40,663 nt of DNA from Bacteroidota bacterium (GTDB lineage Bacteria; Bacteroidota; Bacteroidia; 2-12-FULL-35-15). Shown here in pieces: positions 18,316 to 26,615 of the stretch (position 1 is the stretch's first letter; every line of letters starts with the position of its first letter). A program made the translations under genes and the position numbers. The notes below the pieces were generated by a model, which worked only from the letters and a program-made list of their open reading frames with translations, was not told the origin of the DNA and searched no databases. The DNA lies in NCBI GenBank assembly GCA_947469885.1, contig CANIQT010000030.1:1-40663 (forward strand). The letters run 5' to 3'.

Positions 18316-19554
18316 ATGCAAAAAACATTAACCCTAAAAAAACAAAGAGGCATTTATAAAAATATAATTGTAAAAATTCTCTCCAAAATGGAGTTGGGAA
18401 AATTGAGATTAACTTTACCTGATGGAGAAGAGATTCAGATAGGAAATGATGATTTTTCTTTTGTTGCCACCATAAATGTTTATAACAATGATTTTTTTAG
18501 ACGTTGTTTATTATATGGTGATATTGGTTTTGGTGAAAGTTACGTTGATGGTGATTGGGATACAGATAATATTACAAATGTTATTAAATGGTTTCTTTTG
18601 AATGTTGAAAATGCTCCTACTGTTTCGGGAAGCGAAACACAACATTTTGCATTAAATGGTTTACGATTTCTTAATAAATTATTTCATTTAAAAAGGGTGA
18701 ATAATTTAACAGGATCTAAAAAAAACATTGCTAAACATTATGATTTGAGTAATGATTTTTTTGCCTCATTTCTTGACCCATCTATGACTTATTCTAGTGC
18801 ATATTTTAAAGAACAGAATAACTCTTTGCATCAGGCGCAGATTGATAAATATGATAGGTTATGTAGACAAATGAAATTAAAAGAAACGGATCATGTTCTG
18901 GAAATCGGAAGCGGTTGGGGGAGTAATGCCATCTATATTGCTAATCAATATCACTGCAAAGTAACAACTATTACCATTTCAGAAGAACAATTCAAATTCA
19001 CAACAGATAGAGTAAAAGAAGAAAAGTTTTCGGAGAAGATTACGGTCCTTTTAAAAGATTATCGAAATGTAGAAGGAAGGTTTGATAAAATTGTTTCTAT
19101 TGAAATGTTGGAGGCAGTAGGAGCTAAATATTATGATGTCTTTTTTAAAAAATGTGCTGAACTATTAAATAAAAATGGAGTGATGGCATTGCAGGTTATT
19201 ACTTGCCCTGATTCTCGATTTGATAAATTGAGGACAGGTGTAGACTGGATTCAAAAATATATTTTCCCTGGCTCATTGCTTCCTTCAGTGGGTGAAATAA
19301 ATAAATCAATAAATAACACAAGCGATTTAACATTGGTTGATTTAACAGACCTTGGCTTACATTATTCAAAAACATTAAGTATTTGGTTTGAACAGTTCAA
19401 TGCTAACAAATCTAAAATAAGGAAACTAGGATTTGATGAAAACTTTATTCGTATGTGGAATTATTATTTATGTTATTGCCAAGCAGCATTTGAAATGCGA
19501 AACATTAATGTAATGCAAATGATTTATGTTCGGCCAAACAACATCAGTTGGTAA
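18316..19554 (+). CDS. CFA-synthase-like SAM-dependent methyltransferase (second copy)
   Basis: 412 residues, the full CFA-synthase length. The N-terminal lipid-binding part contains YGDIGFGESYVDGDWDTD. It is followed by KHYDLSNDFFASFLDPSMTY, the SAM loop LEIGSGWGSNAIYIA (195-209), TITISEEQF, SIEMLEAVGAKYY (261-273) and WIQKYIFPGSLLPS. Compared with E. coli Cfa and mycobacterial CmaA1 as I recall them, the pocket cysteine (YSC) is serine (S161) and the pocket histidine (LLHT) is glutamine (Q293), while the glutamate is kept (E266). Loss of both makes cyclopropane formation doubtful and favours methyl transfer that leaves a branched or unsaturated chain, as in furan- or 10-methyl-fatty-acid pathways. 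It is the last gene of the operon and ends 2 nt before a convergent MFS gene. Confidence 0.85.
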   Translation: MQKTLTLKKQRGIYKNIIVKILSKMELGKLRLTLPDGEEIQIGNDDFSFVATINVYNNDFFRRCLLYGDIGFGESYVDGDWDTDNITNVIKWFLLNVENAPTVSGSETQHFALNGLRFLNKLFHLKRVNNLTGSKKNIAKHYDLSNDFFASFLDPSMTYSSAYFKEQNNSLHQAQIDKYDRLCRQMKLKETDHVLEIGSGWGSNAIYIANQYHCKVTTITISEEQFKFTTDRVKEEKFSEKITVLLKDYRNVEGRFDKIVSIEMLEAVGAKYYDVFFKKCAELLNKNGVMALQVITCPDSRFDKLRTGVDWIQKYIFPGSLLPSVGEINKSINNTSDLTLVDLTDLGLHYSKTLSIWFEQFNANKSKIRKLGFDENFIRMWNYYLCYCQAAFEMRNINVMQMIYVRPNNISW

Positions 19555-19556
19555 TA

Positions 19557-20903
19557 TTATTTGGGGTTAATCTCCTTAAATCTTGTAAAAATAAGAGCGG
19601 CTGATAAGCAGAGAACGAAACCCATAATTCCATTATATCTTATTCCGGCATCGTTACCTATCTCCTTCCCATAAATCAAAAACATTGCAAAGAGTGCTAT
19701 GCCAATAGTTTGAGCAATTTTTACAAAGAAGTATCTAACTGCAAAATAAATTCCTTCTTTATTTGAACCACTTTCTTTCGAATCTTTTTCAATAATTTCA
19801 GCAAGTAATGCATTTGGTATTATATTCAATGATGCAAGCGGAATTGCTGCAAAACAAATGAGCAAATAGATTTGGATTTCAGGATTGATAGTTCCTTTTC
19901 CTAAAAAATATACTCCTAAAAAGACAAGAGATAATATTACCTGAGATATTATTATTATTACTTTTTTTTTAATTTTTTTAGACATAAAATTAATAATCGG
20001 GTAAAACAAAAAGGAAACCAACACCATGGTAATAATTAATTTATTTCCTAATGTTTCCGGAAGTTGCAATAGCACAGTAAGAAAATACATTAATCCGGAT
20101 GAAATAATAGTTACCGCCACGTAATACGAAAAATCGGCTGTTATAAATAGTAAAAAACTTTTATTGGAAAATGCCTGTTTAAGTGCAGATAATAATGGGA
20201 CAGAACTTGGTTTGCTCTTGCAATATTTTTTTTCATCAATAGAAAAAACGGTAATTGCCATACACAAACCTGCAAACAGAACCAATATGAATACTGTTAT
20301 TTGCAATGCCATTATTCTATTTGTAATATGATAAGATTCCTGAATCCAATCGCAAATGTTGAATGCATTGGAAGAAACGCCAATTCCTACTACATAACCA
20401 ATTGATTGCAATGTAGTGAATCGAACCTTAAGCTCTGATGTAGGAGCAAGTTCGGGAAGCAATGCATTGTATGGAATAATAAACGATGTGCTGGAAACAT
20501 AAAACAATACTAACATTAGACTCAGCCAAATTACGTTCAATGAGCTTTCTTTTGGAACTAACGGATAAAAAATCAAAAAACAAAAAATCATAGAAGGAAT
20601 AATAGCAATTTTCATAATCGGAATTCTTCTTCCTTTTTTATTGTTGCTTTTATCACTGAATTGGGCAATGAGAGGATCGTAAATTGCATCCACCAAACGT
20701 CCGCTTGCTGCTATAATTGCAATAATATTGAAAATGCCAAATATGGTTGCCTGTGAAATCAGTATAGGCAAATCACTATTGGAAGGAGGTATATACAGGT
20801 AAATAAGGATAACACTTATCACATTTATCATTACGCTCCAGCCCAACATACCAAATGAATAGGCAATTTGTTTTGTAAATGGTAAAATGGAATTATTAAT
20901 CAT
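19557..20903 (-). CDS. GPH-type (MFS_2) cation symporter-like transporter
   Basis: 448 residues with about 12 hydrophobic segments. The early motif GRLVDAIYDPLIAQFSDKSN, followed by KKGRRIP, is the signature of the glycoside-pentoside-hexuronide:cation symporter family (melibiose carrier type), as is FIIPYNALLPELAP. The natural substrate cannot be read from sequence. Relatives occur beside FAD/DUF1365/CFA clusters, so transport of a lipid or its precursor is possible. It is convergent with the second CFA-like gene with a 2-nt gap, so transcription from the two sides probably collides or shares a terminator. Start ATG at 20903. Confidence 0.8.
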   Translation of the reverse strand: MINNSILPFTKQIAYSFGMLGWSVMINVISVILIYLYIPPSNSDLPILISQATIFGIFNIIAIIAASGRLVDAIYDPLIAQFSDKSNNKKGRRIPIMKIAIIPSMIFCFLIFYPLVPKESSLNVIWLSLMLVLFYVSSTSFIIPYNALLPELAPTSELKVRFTTLQSIGYVVGIGVSSNAFNICDWIQESYHITNRIMALQITVFILVLFAGLCMAITVFSIDEKKYCKSKPSSVPLLSALKQAFSNKSFLLFITADFSYYVAVTIISSGLMYFLTVLLQLPETLGNKLIITMVLVSFLFYPIINFMSKKIKKKVIIIISQVILSLVFLGVYFLGKGTINPEIQIYLLICFAAIPLASLNIIPNALLAEIIEKDSKESGSNKEGIYFAVRYFFVKIAQTIGIALFAMFLIYGKEIGNDAGIRYNGIMGFVLCLSAALIFTRFKEINPK

Positions 20904-21084
20904 AATCGTAAAATAGGAATCTCATAAAAAATTAATAGTGTTACAAAATTGTTAATGTTGTTAATAGATATAATCAAGGTTAAACAATTTTTGATAATTA
21001 TATTTCAATAGCAAAGGCTTATTCTTTTTCTCAGCTAAAGTACACATTTGTTAGCAGTTCAATAATATTCCTGACTTCTGCGGT

Positions 21085-21812
21085 GTTAAAAGAAAAATTG
21101 CAACAATACAATAATAATGAATCAGAATTAGAAGTTGTTTTTAGGCAGAATGAAAAACAAAAATTGCGTTTGAAAAATGCAAAAGAGTGTCTTGTCCTGA
21201 AATAGCTTGAGAAAAAAATCAACCAAAACGAACCAAGACAACGAACAGAAAAAAAATTCGATATTTGCTGGGCTGAATTAAAAAGGAAAATGGACAAGCT
21301 GGAGGAAAAGAATTTATTAATGAGAAAATGACCAAGGAAATCTACGAACGTTTAAGTTCAAAATTGAGGGAGGAGCTACAGCTGATTCAGAAAGAAATGG
21401 AGCAATGTGACCTTTCCATTTCGAACCTCAAACAAATGATTCAGGAAACAGTCTTAATCTGCAGAAACCTCACTAAAATATGGACAAAGGGAAGCATATT
21501 GTTTAAAAAACAGAAAGAAAACAGAAACAATTTACCAACTTTTTAGAAATTCAGAACATTTACGGAACCGGACAATGTAAAAATAAAGGTTTTTTGGTAG
21601 TCATAAGCGCGTATTAAAAAGGCAGTATTTAGTAGTTGAATCGCAAAAACCGACCACTAAACCGACCACTTATAAAAACAAACTCTAATAAATGATTAAT
21701 ATACAGTGATTTATATTATTTTGCAGTGGAAACCAAATGCGATATTTCGAACCCTATATACACTGATATTGAGGTTTTGTTGAGATTAAAAGAGTATTTA
21801 TTAACGAGCTAG
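21085..21812 (+). pseudogene. Decayed C-terminal half of a second serine recombinase
   Basis: No single frame is open, but pieces in several plus-strand frames resemble the C-terminal half of a large serine recombinase. LKEKLQQYNNNESELEVVFR, then NEKQKLRLKNAKECLV, correspond to the NKQIAKQRQRIANAKTLML coiled coil of the copy at 11794-13094. A 72-codon piece at 21328-21546 (TKEIYERLSSKLREELQLIQ; LTKIWTKGS) continues the coiled coil. The tail at 21726-21812 reads CDISNPIYTDIEVLLRLKEY, matching QISNSFYKDINILLKLKEH at the end of the other copy. Stops and frameshifts separate the pieces. Its TAG (21810-21812) overlaps the TAG of the minus-strand peptidase gene (21811-21809). Confidence 0.6.
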
Positions 21813-22621
21813 TTCGCATAATAATGGATCAAATCTAAAGTTTGATTAAAATTAATTTCTATAGTGATTTTGGAAAGCGATTCATTTGGCTTGTGAATAT
21901 TTGAATACTCATCGTTAGGCCCTAATCCAAGATAAGGTTTAGATCCTAATAGGTGACTTAAAAAGGGACATTTATCAAACTTAGTGAGTGATCGATTTTC
22001 TGTATAGGTTGTAAAATCAATTTCATTCAAATGTTTTTCAAGTATTTTTTTTACTCCGACAACTTTATCATCCTCATTTAAGGTTAAAAACCTTTGTCGA
22101 CTTCCTGTTAAATCAAAATAGCCAGTTTCTTCCATCCATAATTTTACTTCCGGTAATTTAAGCATTGGGAATATTTTGTGAGCAAATGGAGAACCAATTT
22201 CTTCTTCCCCTTGAAACACCCAAATCAAACCAGGACAACTTTGGACCTTTGATAAACTTTCAAGTGCCATTATACGAATAAGAATTATTCCAAGATTATC
22301 TGCAATACCCCTTCCAAATAATCGATCGTCAATTTCGGTTAATGTTTTTGGATTTGTATTCCATCCTTCTGATTCTATTGTCTCAACATCATAATGAGCA
22401 TAAAAACCTAACCAGTTTTCACAATCAACAGGCTGTCGTTTTGCAACGATTACATCTGAATTATTACTATCAGAGTATACTTCAATTCCAAAGTTTAAAC
22501 CCTTCAGATTTTCCGAAATGATTTTCAGATTTTGTTTAAGACCTAAAACATTATTTATTGCACCATAATTTGCAATTAGTGTTTCCAATCTGCTGAAATA
22601 ATTATCATAGTTAAACTTCAT
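21809..22621 (-). CDS. Short M20-family metallopeptidase, apparently without the lid domain
   Basis: 270 residues. M20 metal-site motifs in order: GFYAHYDVE (H76, D78), LFGRGIADNLG (D108), VFQGEEEIGS (E139-E141), WMEETGYFD (E164/E165 region) and IHKPNES (H243). M20 enzymes are zinc-dependent exopeptidases or amidohydrolases that remove amino-acid or acyl groups. Family members are usually ~370-450 residues because a ~110-residue dimerisation/lid domain is inserted in the catalytic fold. Here the gap between the acidic ligand and the last histidine is too short for it, so this is a compact single-domain form. It is the last gene of the six-gene operon; its ATG overlaps the dioxygenase stop by 4 nt. 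A role in deprotecting or hydrolysing the pathway product is inferred. Confidence 0.8.
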   Translation of the reverse strand: MKFNYDNYFSRLETLIANYGAINNVLGLKQNLKIISENLKGLNFGIEVYSDSNNSDVIVAKRQPVDCENWLGFYAHYDVETIESEGWNTNPKTLTEIDDRLFGRGIADNLGIILIRIMALESLSKVQSCPGLIWVFQGEEEIGSPFAHKIFPMLKLPEVKLWMEETGYFDLTGSRQRFLTLNEDDKVVGVKKILEKHLNEIDFTTYTENRSLTKFDKCPFLSHLLGSKPYLGLGPNDEYSNIHKPNESLSKITIEINFNQTLDLIHYYAN

Positions 22622-23703
22622 AATTCAAATAGATTCTTAAATGCAACGTAAGATTTATTATAGACGTTTCGAGCCCTATGCTTATTGTAGGAAATGCCAT
22701 TTATTGCCATATCCTTTAATGATCTATCAAGAAGAACTTTGTTAGTGTCAGAGAAGTTAAACTGCTTAGTTAATTTAAGAACAATTTCGTTTCTTTTATC
22801 TTTATTATATAATTCACTCCAAATATCAATCTCAGGAGAAAGATTTAATTTATTCAAAAGAAAAGACTTCACTTTTTTAGAAGCATTAAACATTGTAAAT
22901 CTATCTCCATGATCTGGTCCAAAATGTTTCAAAGGGATTTCTTCTATTGAGTTTTTGTATTCACCTACAACGGGAAACCAGTCATCATTAAGTATTTCTC
23001 CAGGTTTGACTTTTACATTATCATTTACCGGATGCCAATTAGCATGAATAGGCTGATATTTTGAGTATGATGGAATCCATAATGCAATATAGGCAATCCT
23101 ATTATCAACCGAAGTGTTTTTGCCTGTTTTATGCCAAGTTAAGCAATGTAAAATTACAAGATCACCCTTGTTTGCTGTTAATTTAATAGTTGATTCATTA
23201 GAGAAATCTAATTTATCATTAATGAAGTCAACGGGTTTCTCTTCTCCTTTCTTATGTGATTTTGGAATAACTTCTAAAACACCAGCGTTTTCATCTAAAT
23301 CCATAAATGGTAACCAAAGTGATAATCCATTAGGGTTATCAATTGGCCAATAAGTGTAGTCTTGATGCCAAGGCACATCGTCATTGTTTTGTTTTGTTTT
23401 ATTTATAACGTGGTCATGTAATAATCTCGCTGATGTTTGACCCATCAAAGTGCTCGCCAACTGAGGTAATTGTGATTTTAGGAGTAAATTATTAAATGTT
23501 GTATCATAGTGCCACAAATCCCTGATTTGAGAAATCTCTCTCTCATAATCTTCAATTTCTATATTACATTCTCTTGCGAATTGGTTTCTTAATTGCATAT
23601 ATTTTTTTGCATAATTATCAATCTCTTCTGAATTAAATACGTTCTTTAAAACTAAATATCCATTCGCGTTATAAAAATCAATTTGTTGTTTACTTATTTC
23701 CAT
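22618..23703 (-). CDS. PhyH-family Fe(II)/2-oxoglutarate dioxygenase
   Basis: 361 residues. The N-terminus (INGYLVLK-like NANGYLVLKNVFNSEEI) and the iron facial triad VPWHQDYTYWP (H113, D115) with LTWHKTGKNTS (H191), plus the 2-oxoglutarate arginine NR (R202), identify a phytanoyl-CoA-dioxygenase-type enzyme. Bacterial members mostly hydroxylate, desaturate or otherwise oxidise small molecules in biosynthetic clusters (for example ectoine hydroxylase). Residues ~260-361 form a C-terminal extension beyond the core fold. It overlaps the gene before it by 14 nt and the gene after it by 4 nt, so translation is coupled. The actual substrate is unknown. Confidence 0.85.
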   Translation of the reverse strand: MEISKQQIDFYNANGYLVLKNVFNSEEIDNYAKKYMQLRNQFARECNIEIEDYEREISQIRDLWHYDTTFNNLLLKSQLPQLASTLMGQTSARLLHDHVINKTKQNNDDVPWHQDYTYWPIDNPNGLSLWLPFMDLDENAGVLEVIPKSHKKGEEKPVDFINDKLDFSNESTIKLTANKGDLVILHCLTWHKTGKNTSVDNRIAYIALWIPSYSKYQPIHANWHPVNDNVKVKPGEILNDDWFPVVGEYKNSIEEIPLKHFGPDHGDRFTMFNASKKVKSFLLNKLNLSPEIDIWSELYNKDKRNEIVLKLTKQFNFSDTNKVLLDRSLKDMAINGISYNKHRARNVYNKSYVAFKNLFEL

Positions 23704-25336
23704 TTGCCGTTAAGTGTAAAAATGCATTTTCAAAATTATGGGAGTATTCATTAAAATAGTTATTCAGCAATAGAAGAAAGCTTTCCTTATCTTCAAATGT
23801 GAACTTAATTATTTCATTACTTTCGTTTTGAATTATTATAGTATTATTTCTGATTGCCTTAATTCTATCTTCTGGATAACATGCGAATCTTAAGCCTTGC
23901 CAGAAAGGGCCAAAATTTAAATCTGTATAATGATTATAAATGCTGTCTTCAAAAAACGAAAAATCTCTAGGAGTTGGATCAACACAAACGTCAGTTAACC
24001 ATTTTTTATCAATGAAAAATTGAATTAAAAATTTATTATTATCAGACTTAATTATTCTATGATTTCTAAATGGATGATTATACTCCTTGTCATCATTTAT
24101 TGCCATTGGTTGAAAATAAGGTTGACCATCGCCACAATCAATGTAGTATTTCTCATTATCCAAGTTTAATATTAAAGCCAAATGATCATAAGGTTTTCCC
24201 ATTGTTCCCGCTACCAAATAAGCATCAAATCCCATTTTAAATAGTAATGATCCTACAAACGGATTTATTGTGCCGCATGGCCCACCAGAGCCTGATAACA
24301 TATCCAATTTTATTTCATTAACGGTAGGTGATTTTCCTTTACCACGCAAAATCATATTAATATTTTGAAAAGGGATTTTCTCAAAAAATCTTTTCAAAAA
24401 TAAACAGAGAAATTCAAAATTCACTTCGTAGTCATTAAGACCTAATAAATTTAAAAATCGAATAAACTCATCATTAGTAAGAATAAACCCAAATCTCTTA
24501 GTGGAATTTAACTCATAAATTTTTTGTTTTGCTTTAATAAAATCGAATTGTTGACTATGCTCCGGAAGATATTTGTTCAACAATTCATTAAAGTGCGATT
24601 CGTTTTTTGCCTTTACATTTTTGAAATTGCCATATTCATCTTCGATTATAAAATTATTACCACGTATTGCCAGAAGCTTTTTGTTTGGATATATACCAAA
24701 GTGCAATTGCTTCCAAAAAGGCCCGTATTCTAAATCGGAATAAAATTTTGAATTTGCTTCATCAAAAAAACTAAAATTTACAGCAGCTGTTCCAAATTCA
24801 AAATAAGGAGTCCATACATTTTCTTTCTTTAATTCTATCCGATAACAATCTTCATCTGTTTTATATACTTTATAGGATCTGAAAGATCTTTTATATTCTA
24901 ATTCTAAACTATTTAATTCTATTGCTTCGAAATATGGCTGAGCGTCTCCAAAATCAATAAAATATTTCAGGCCATTCAATTTCAGACAAATAGCTACGTG
25001 TCTTTTATCTTCTCCATTTTTGCCACAAGCAATCAAATGAACATCGAAACCAAGGGCACTTATAAAAGCCCCCATAAAAGGATTTATAGTTGTGCAAATG
25101 CCACCTTTCCCTTCCAAAATATCTCGTTTTAAATTTTCATCACAAAGTGGAATCCCGAAATATTTTGAAGTCATTTCTATGTTTTGGAAAGGAATTATTT
25201 CAGCCACTTTTATTATAATGGAATTAATAAAGTCCAACTTGATGCTTTGTCTTTTAATGTTCAGAACATTTGAAAGGAAGTGGTCTACTTCATTTTCTGA
25301 TAATTCTATGCCAAATCTTTCTTTCATTAATTGCAA
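23690..25336 (-). CDS. Tandem arylamine N-acetyltransferase (NAT-NAT) fusion, amide-synthase-like
   Basis: 548 residues made of two homologous NAT domains. Domain 1 has GKGGICTTINPFMGAFISAL (C81), RHVAICL (H113) and YFIDFGDAQPYF (D128). Domain 2 has GSGGPCGTINPFVGSLLFKM (C354), DHLALIL (H385) and YYIDCGDGQPYF (D400). Both keep the Cys-His-Asp triad, and the halves align along their length (also PFQNI at 49-53 and 322-326, and GPFW near 205 and in domain 2). The usual RGGxCxE is changed to GGICTT/GGPCGT. NAT-fold enzymes acetylate amines or, in ansamycin pathways, form amide bonds from thioester-bound chains. A duplicated, doubly active NAT is unusual. It overlaps the deacetylase by 10 nt and the dioxygenase by 14 nt. 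Confidence 0.85.
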   Translation of the reverse strand: MQLMKERFGIELSENEVDHFLSNVLNIKRQSIKLDFINSIIIKVAEIIPFQNIEMTSKYFGIPLCDENLKRDILEGKGGICTTINPFMGAFISALGFDVHLIACGKNGEDKRHVAICLKLNGLKYFIDFGDAQPYFEAIELNSLELEYKRSFRSYKVYKTDEDCYRIELKKENVWTPYFEFGTAAVNFSFFDEANSKFYSDLEYGPFWKQLHFGIYPNKKLLAIRGNNFIIEDEYGNFKNVKAKNESHFNELLNKYLPEHSQQFDFIKAKQKIYELNSTKRFGFILTNDEFIRFLNLLGLNDYEVNFEFLCLFLKRFFEKIPFQNINMILRGKGKSPTVNEIKLDMLSGSGGPCGTINPFVGSLLFKMGFDAYLVAGTMGKPYDHLALILNLDNEKYYIDCGDGQPYFQPMAINDDKEYNHPFRNHRIIKSDNNKFLIQFFIDKKWLTDVCVDPTPRDFSFFEDSIYNHYTDLNFGPFWQGLRFACYPEDRIKAIRNNTIIIQNESNEIIKFTFEDKESFLLLLNNYFNEYSHNFENAFLHLTANGNK

Positions 25337-26109
25337 AATTCTCTTTCAATTTCAAAATTTGGAGCAAGGTTCTCAGTATTAGCCTTGATTGTACAAGCAC
25401 CTTTTAAACCATCTTTAATTAGAAGATTGACTATAGATTCATTATAACGACCATCAGAATATGCGAACGTCTCTGGTAAAATAGATAAACCCTTGAAATG
25501 CTTTTTCATGGAATAATAATCGGAATGAACTTCATCTGAAGACAAGTTTGTATAGATATCATGATGCAGAGTATGCCCTCCAATTTCATTACCTGCTTCC
25601 GATAAAATTTTTATTTCTTCTGAATTCATATATCTTAAAGCCACTTCAGGAATTTCTGTTTTATATAAATCTCTAATAAATGTTTGCTGTTCCTTAACCT
25701 TAAGATTTATAAAATCTCTTTTTCTATTCCCTGTAATCCAATCCGATTTTTCGTTTTCAAGTACATTCTTGTTAATGAAGTGGTAATAGTAATCCAATGG
25801 GGCAATAGTGTTATTTATGCAGTAGCCAATTGTTGGATAGAAGGTAGCTTTAATTTTGTATTTATTTAAAATTGGAAAAACGTACTTAAAATTATCTTCA
25901 TACCCATCATCGAAAGTTAGAACACTTGTTTTTTCAGTAGAAGTGTCAATTGCCATACTAAGAGTTTTAAAAACATACCCCTGTTTTAAATTTTTCTCGA
26001 TTTCAGATTCCAATAACTCTGTGCTTACTAATGTACCTCGAAGATAATACGCATCTTGTTCATTTATTAATGACTTTGGTAATACTCTATGAAACATCAA
26101 AACTTTCAC
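25327..26109 (-). CDS. NodB-type polysaccharide deacetylase
   Basis: 260 residues. NodB homology motifs: VLTFDDGYEDN (D67, D68), EIGGHTLHHDIYTNLS (H179, H182/H183) and TFAYSDGRYN in the place of the third motif. These metalloenzymes remove N- or O-acetyl groups from chitooligosaccharides, peptidoglycan, xylan or from N-acetylated sugars in small molecules. The N-terminus (MKVLMFHRVLP) resembles the intracellular or periplasmic NodB group and has no clear signal peptide. Two nt separate it from the upstream LOG-like gene and it overlaps the NAT fusion by 10 nt. With a glycosyltransferase and an N-acyltransferase in the operon, a deacetylation-then-acylation step on an amino sugar is a plausible inference. 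Confidence 0.85.
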   Translation of the reverse strand: MKVLMFHRVLPKSLINEQDAYYLRGTLVSTELLESEIEKNLKQGYVFKTLSMAIDTSTEKTSVLTFDDGYEDNFKYVFPILNKYKIKATFYPTIGYCINNTIAPLDYYYHFINKNVLENEKSDWITGNRKRDFINLKVKEQQTFIRDLYKTEIPEVALRYMNSEEIKILSEAGNEIGGHTLHHDIYTNLSSDEVHSDYYSMKKHFKGLSILPETFAYSDGRYNESIVNLLIKDGLKGACTIKANTENLAPNFEIEREFCN

Positions 26110-26111
26110 TA

Positions 26112-26615
26112 TTATATTTTATGAGATTCTAACTTTTTCATTAAATCATCTATGGTTGAAAAACCAATTAACAATCCCTTTTTTCTATTATCCAAATTGG
26201 TGTTGGATAAATTTTTGGCCCATCCTTCTTCTCCCTCAAAACAGTACACAGTTTTATTATACTGCCAAGCGTATGCTATTTCACTTAATGTTCCTGCCCC
26301 ACCGCCCATAGCAATAACAACATCAGCAGCGGCAATTAAAATAGTGTTTCTAGCAAATCCAATACCTGAAGGTATTATCAAGTCTAAATATTTATTTCCA
26401 TCTGTTTTATCCAGACTTGGAAGTATGCCTATGGTTAATGCCTTTCTCTCTTTAATGTCAAAAACGCCCTTACAAACAGCTTCCATTACGCCACCCATGC
26501 CTCCATTCAAAACGTAATGATTTAATGGGGCTAATGTTTTGCCCAACAAAAAAGCAGTTTCATATAGTTTAATTGAACAACTTGATGTATTTGAACCTAT
26601 GATTGTAATTTGCAT
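26112..26615 (-). CDS. LOG-like (TIGR00725-type) Rossmann protein
   Basis: 167 residues. Glycine-rich motifs LNGGMGGVMEAVCKG (37-50 region) and AMGGGAGTLSEIAYAW, with an Arg (R89 in GFARN) between them, place it in the SLOG superfamily near the 'lysine decarboxylase-like' TIGR00725 proteins. LOG enzymes cleave the base from nucleoside 5'-monophosphates (cytokinin activation). Here the canonical PGGxGTxxE is GGGAGTLSE, with the nucleotide-binding loop and Glu kept, so nucleotide binding or phosphoribohydrolase activity is likely but the substrate is open. It overlaps the glycosyltransferase gene by 19 nt and lies 2 nt from the deacetylase. Confidence 0.8.
   Translation of the reverse strand: MQITIIGSNTSSCSIKLYETAFLLGKTLAPLNHYVLNGGMGGVMEAVCKGVFDIKERKALTIGILPSLDKTDGNKYLDLIIPSGIGFARNTILIAAADVVIAMGGGAGTLSEIAYAWQYNKTVYCFEGEEGWAKNLSNTNLDNRKKGLLIGFSTIDDLMKKLESHKI

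Noticed and set aside
21180..21215. Solo insertion-sequence end near TTGTCCTGAAATAGCTTG
   Set aside because: It vaguely resembles IS ends I remember, but no partner inverted repeat or transposase is found and it lies within the decayed recombinase.
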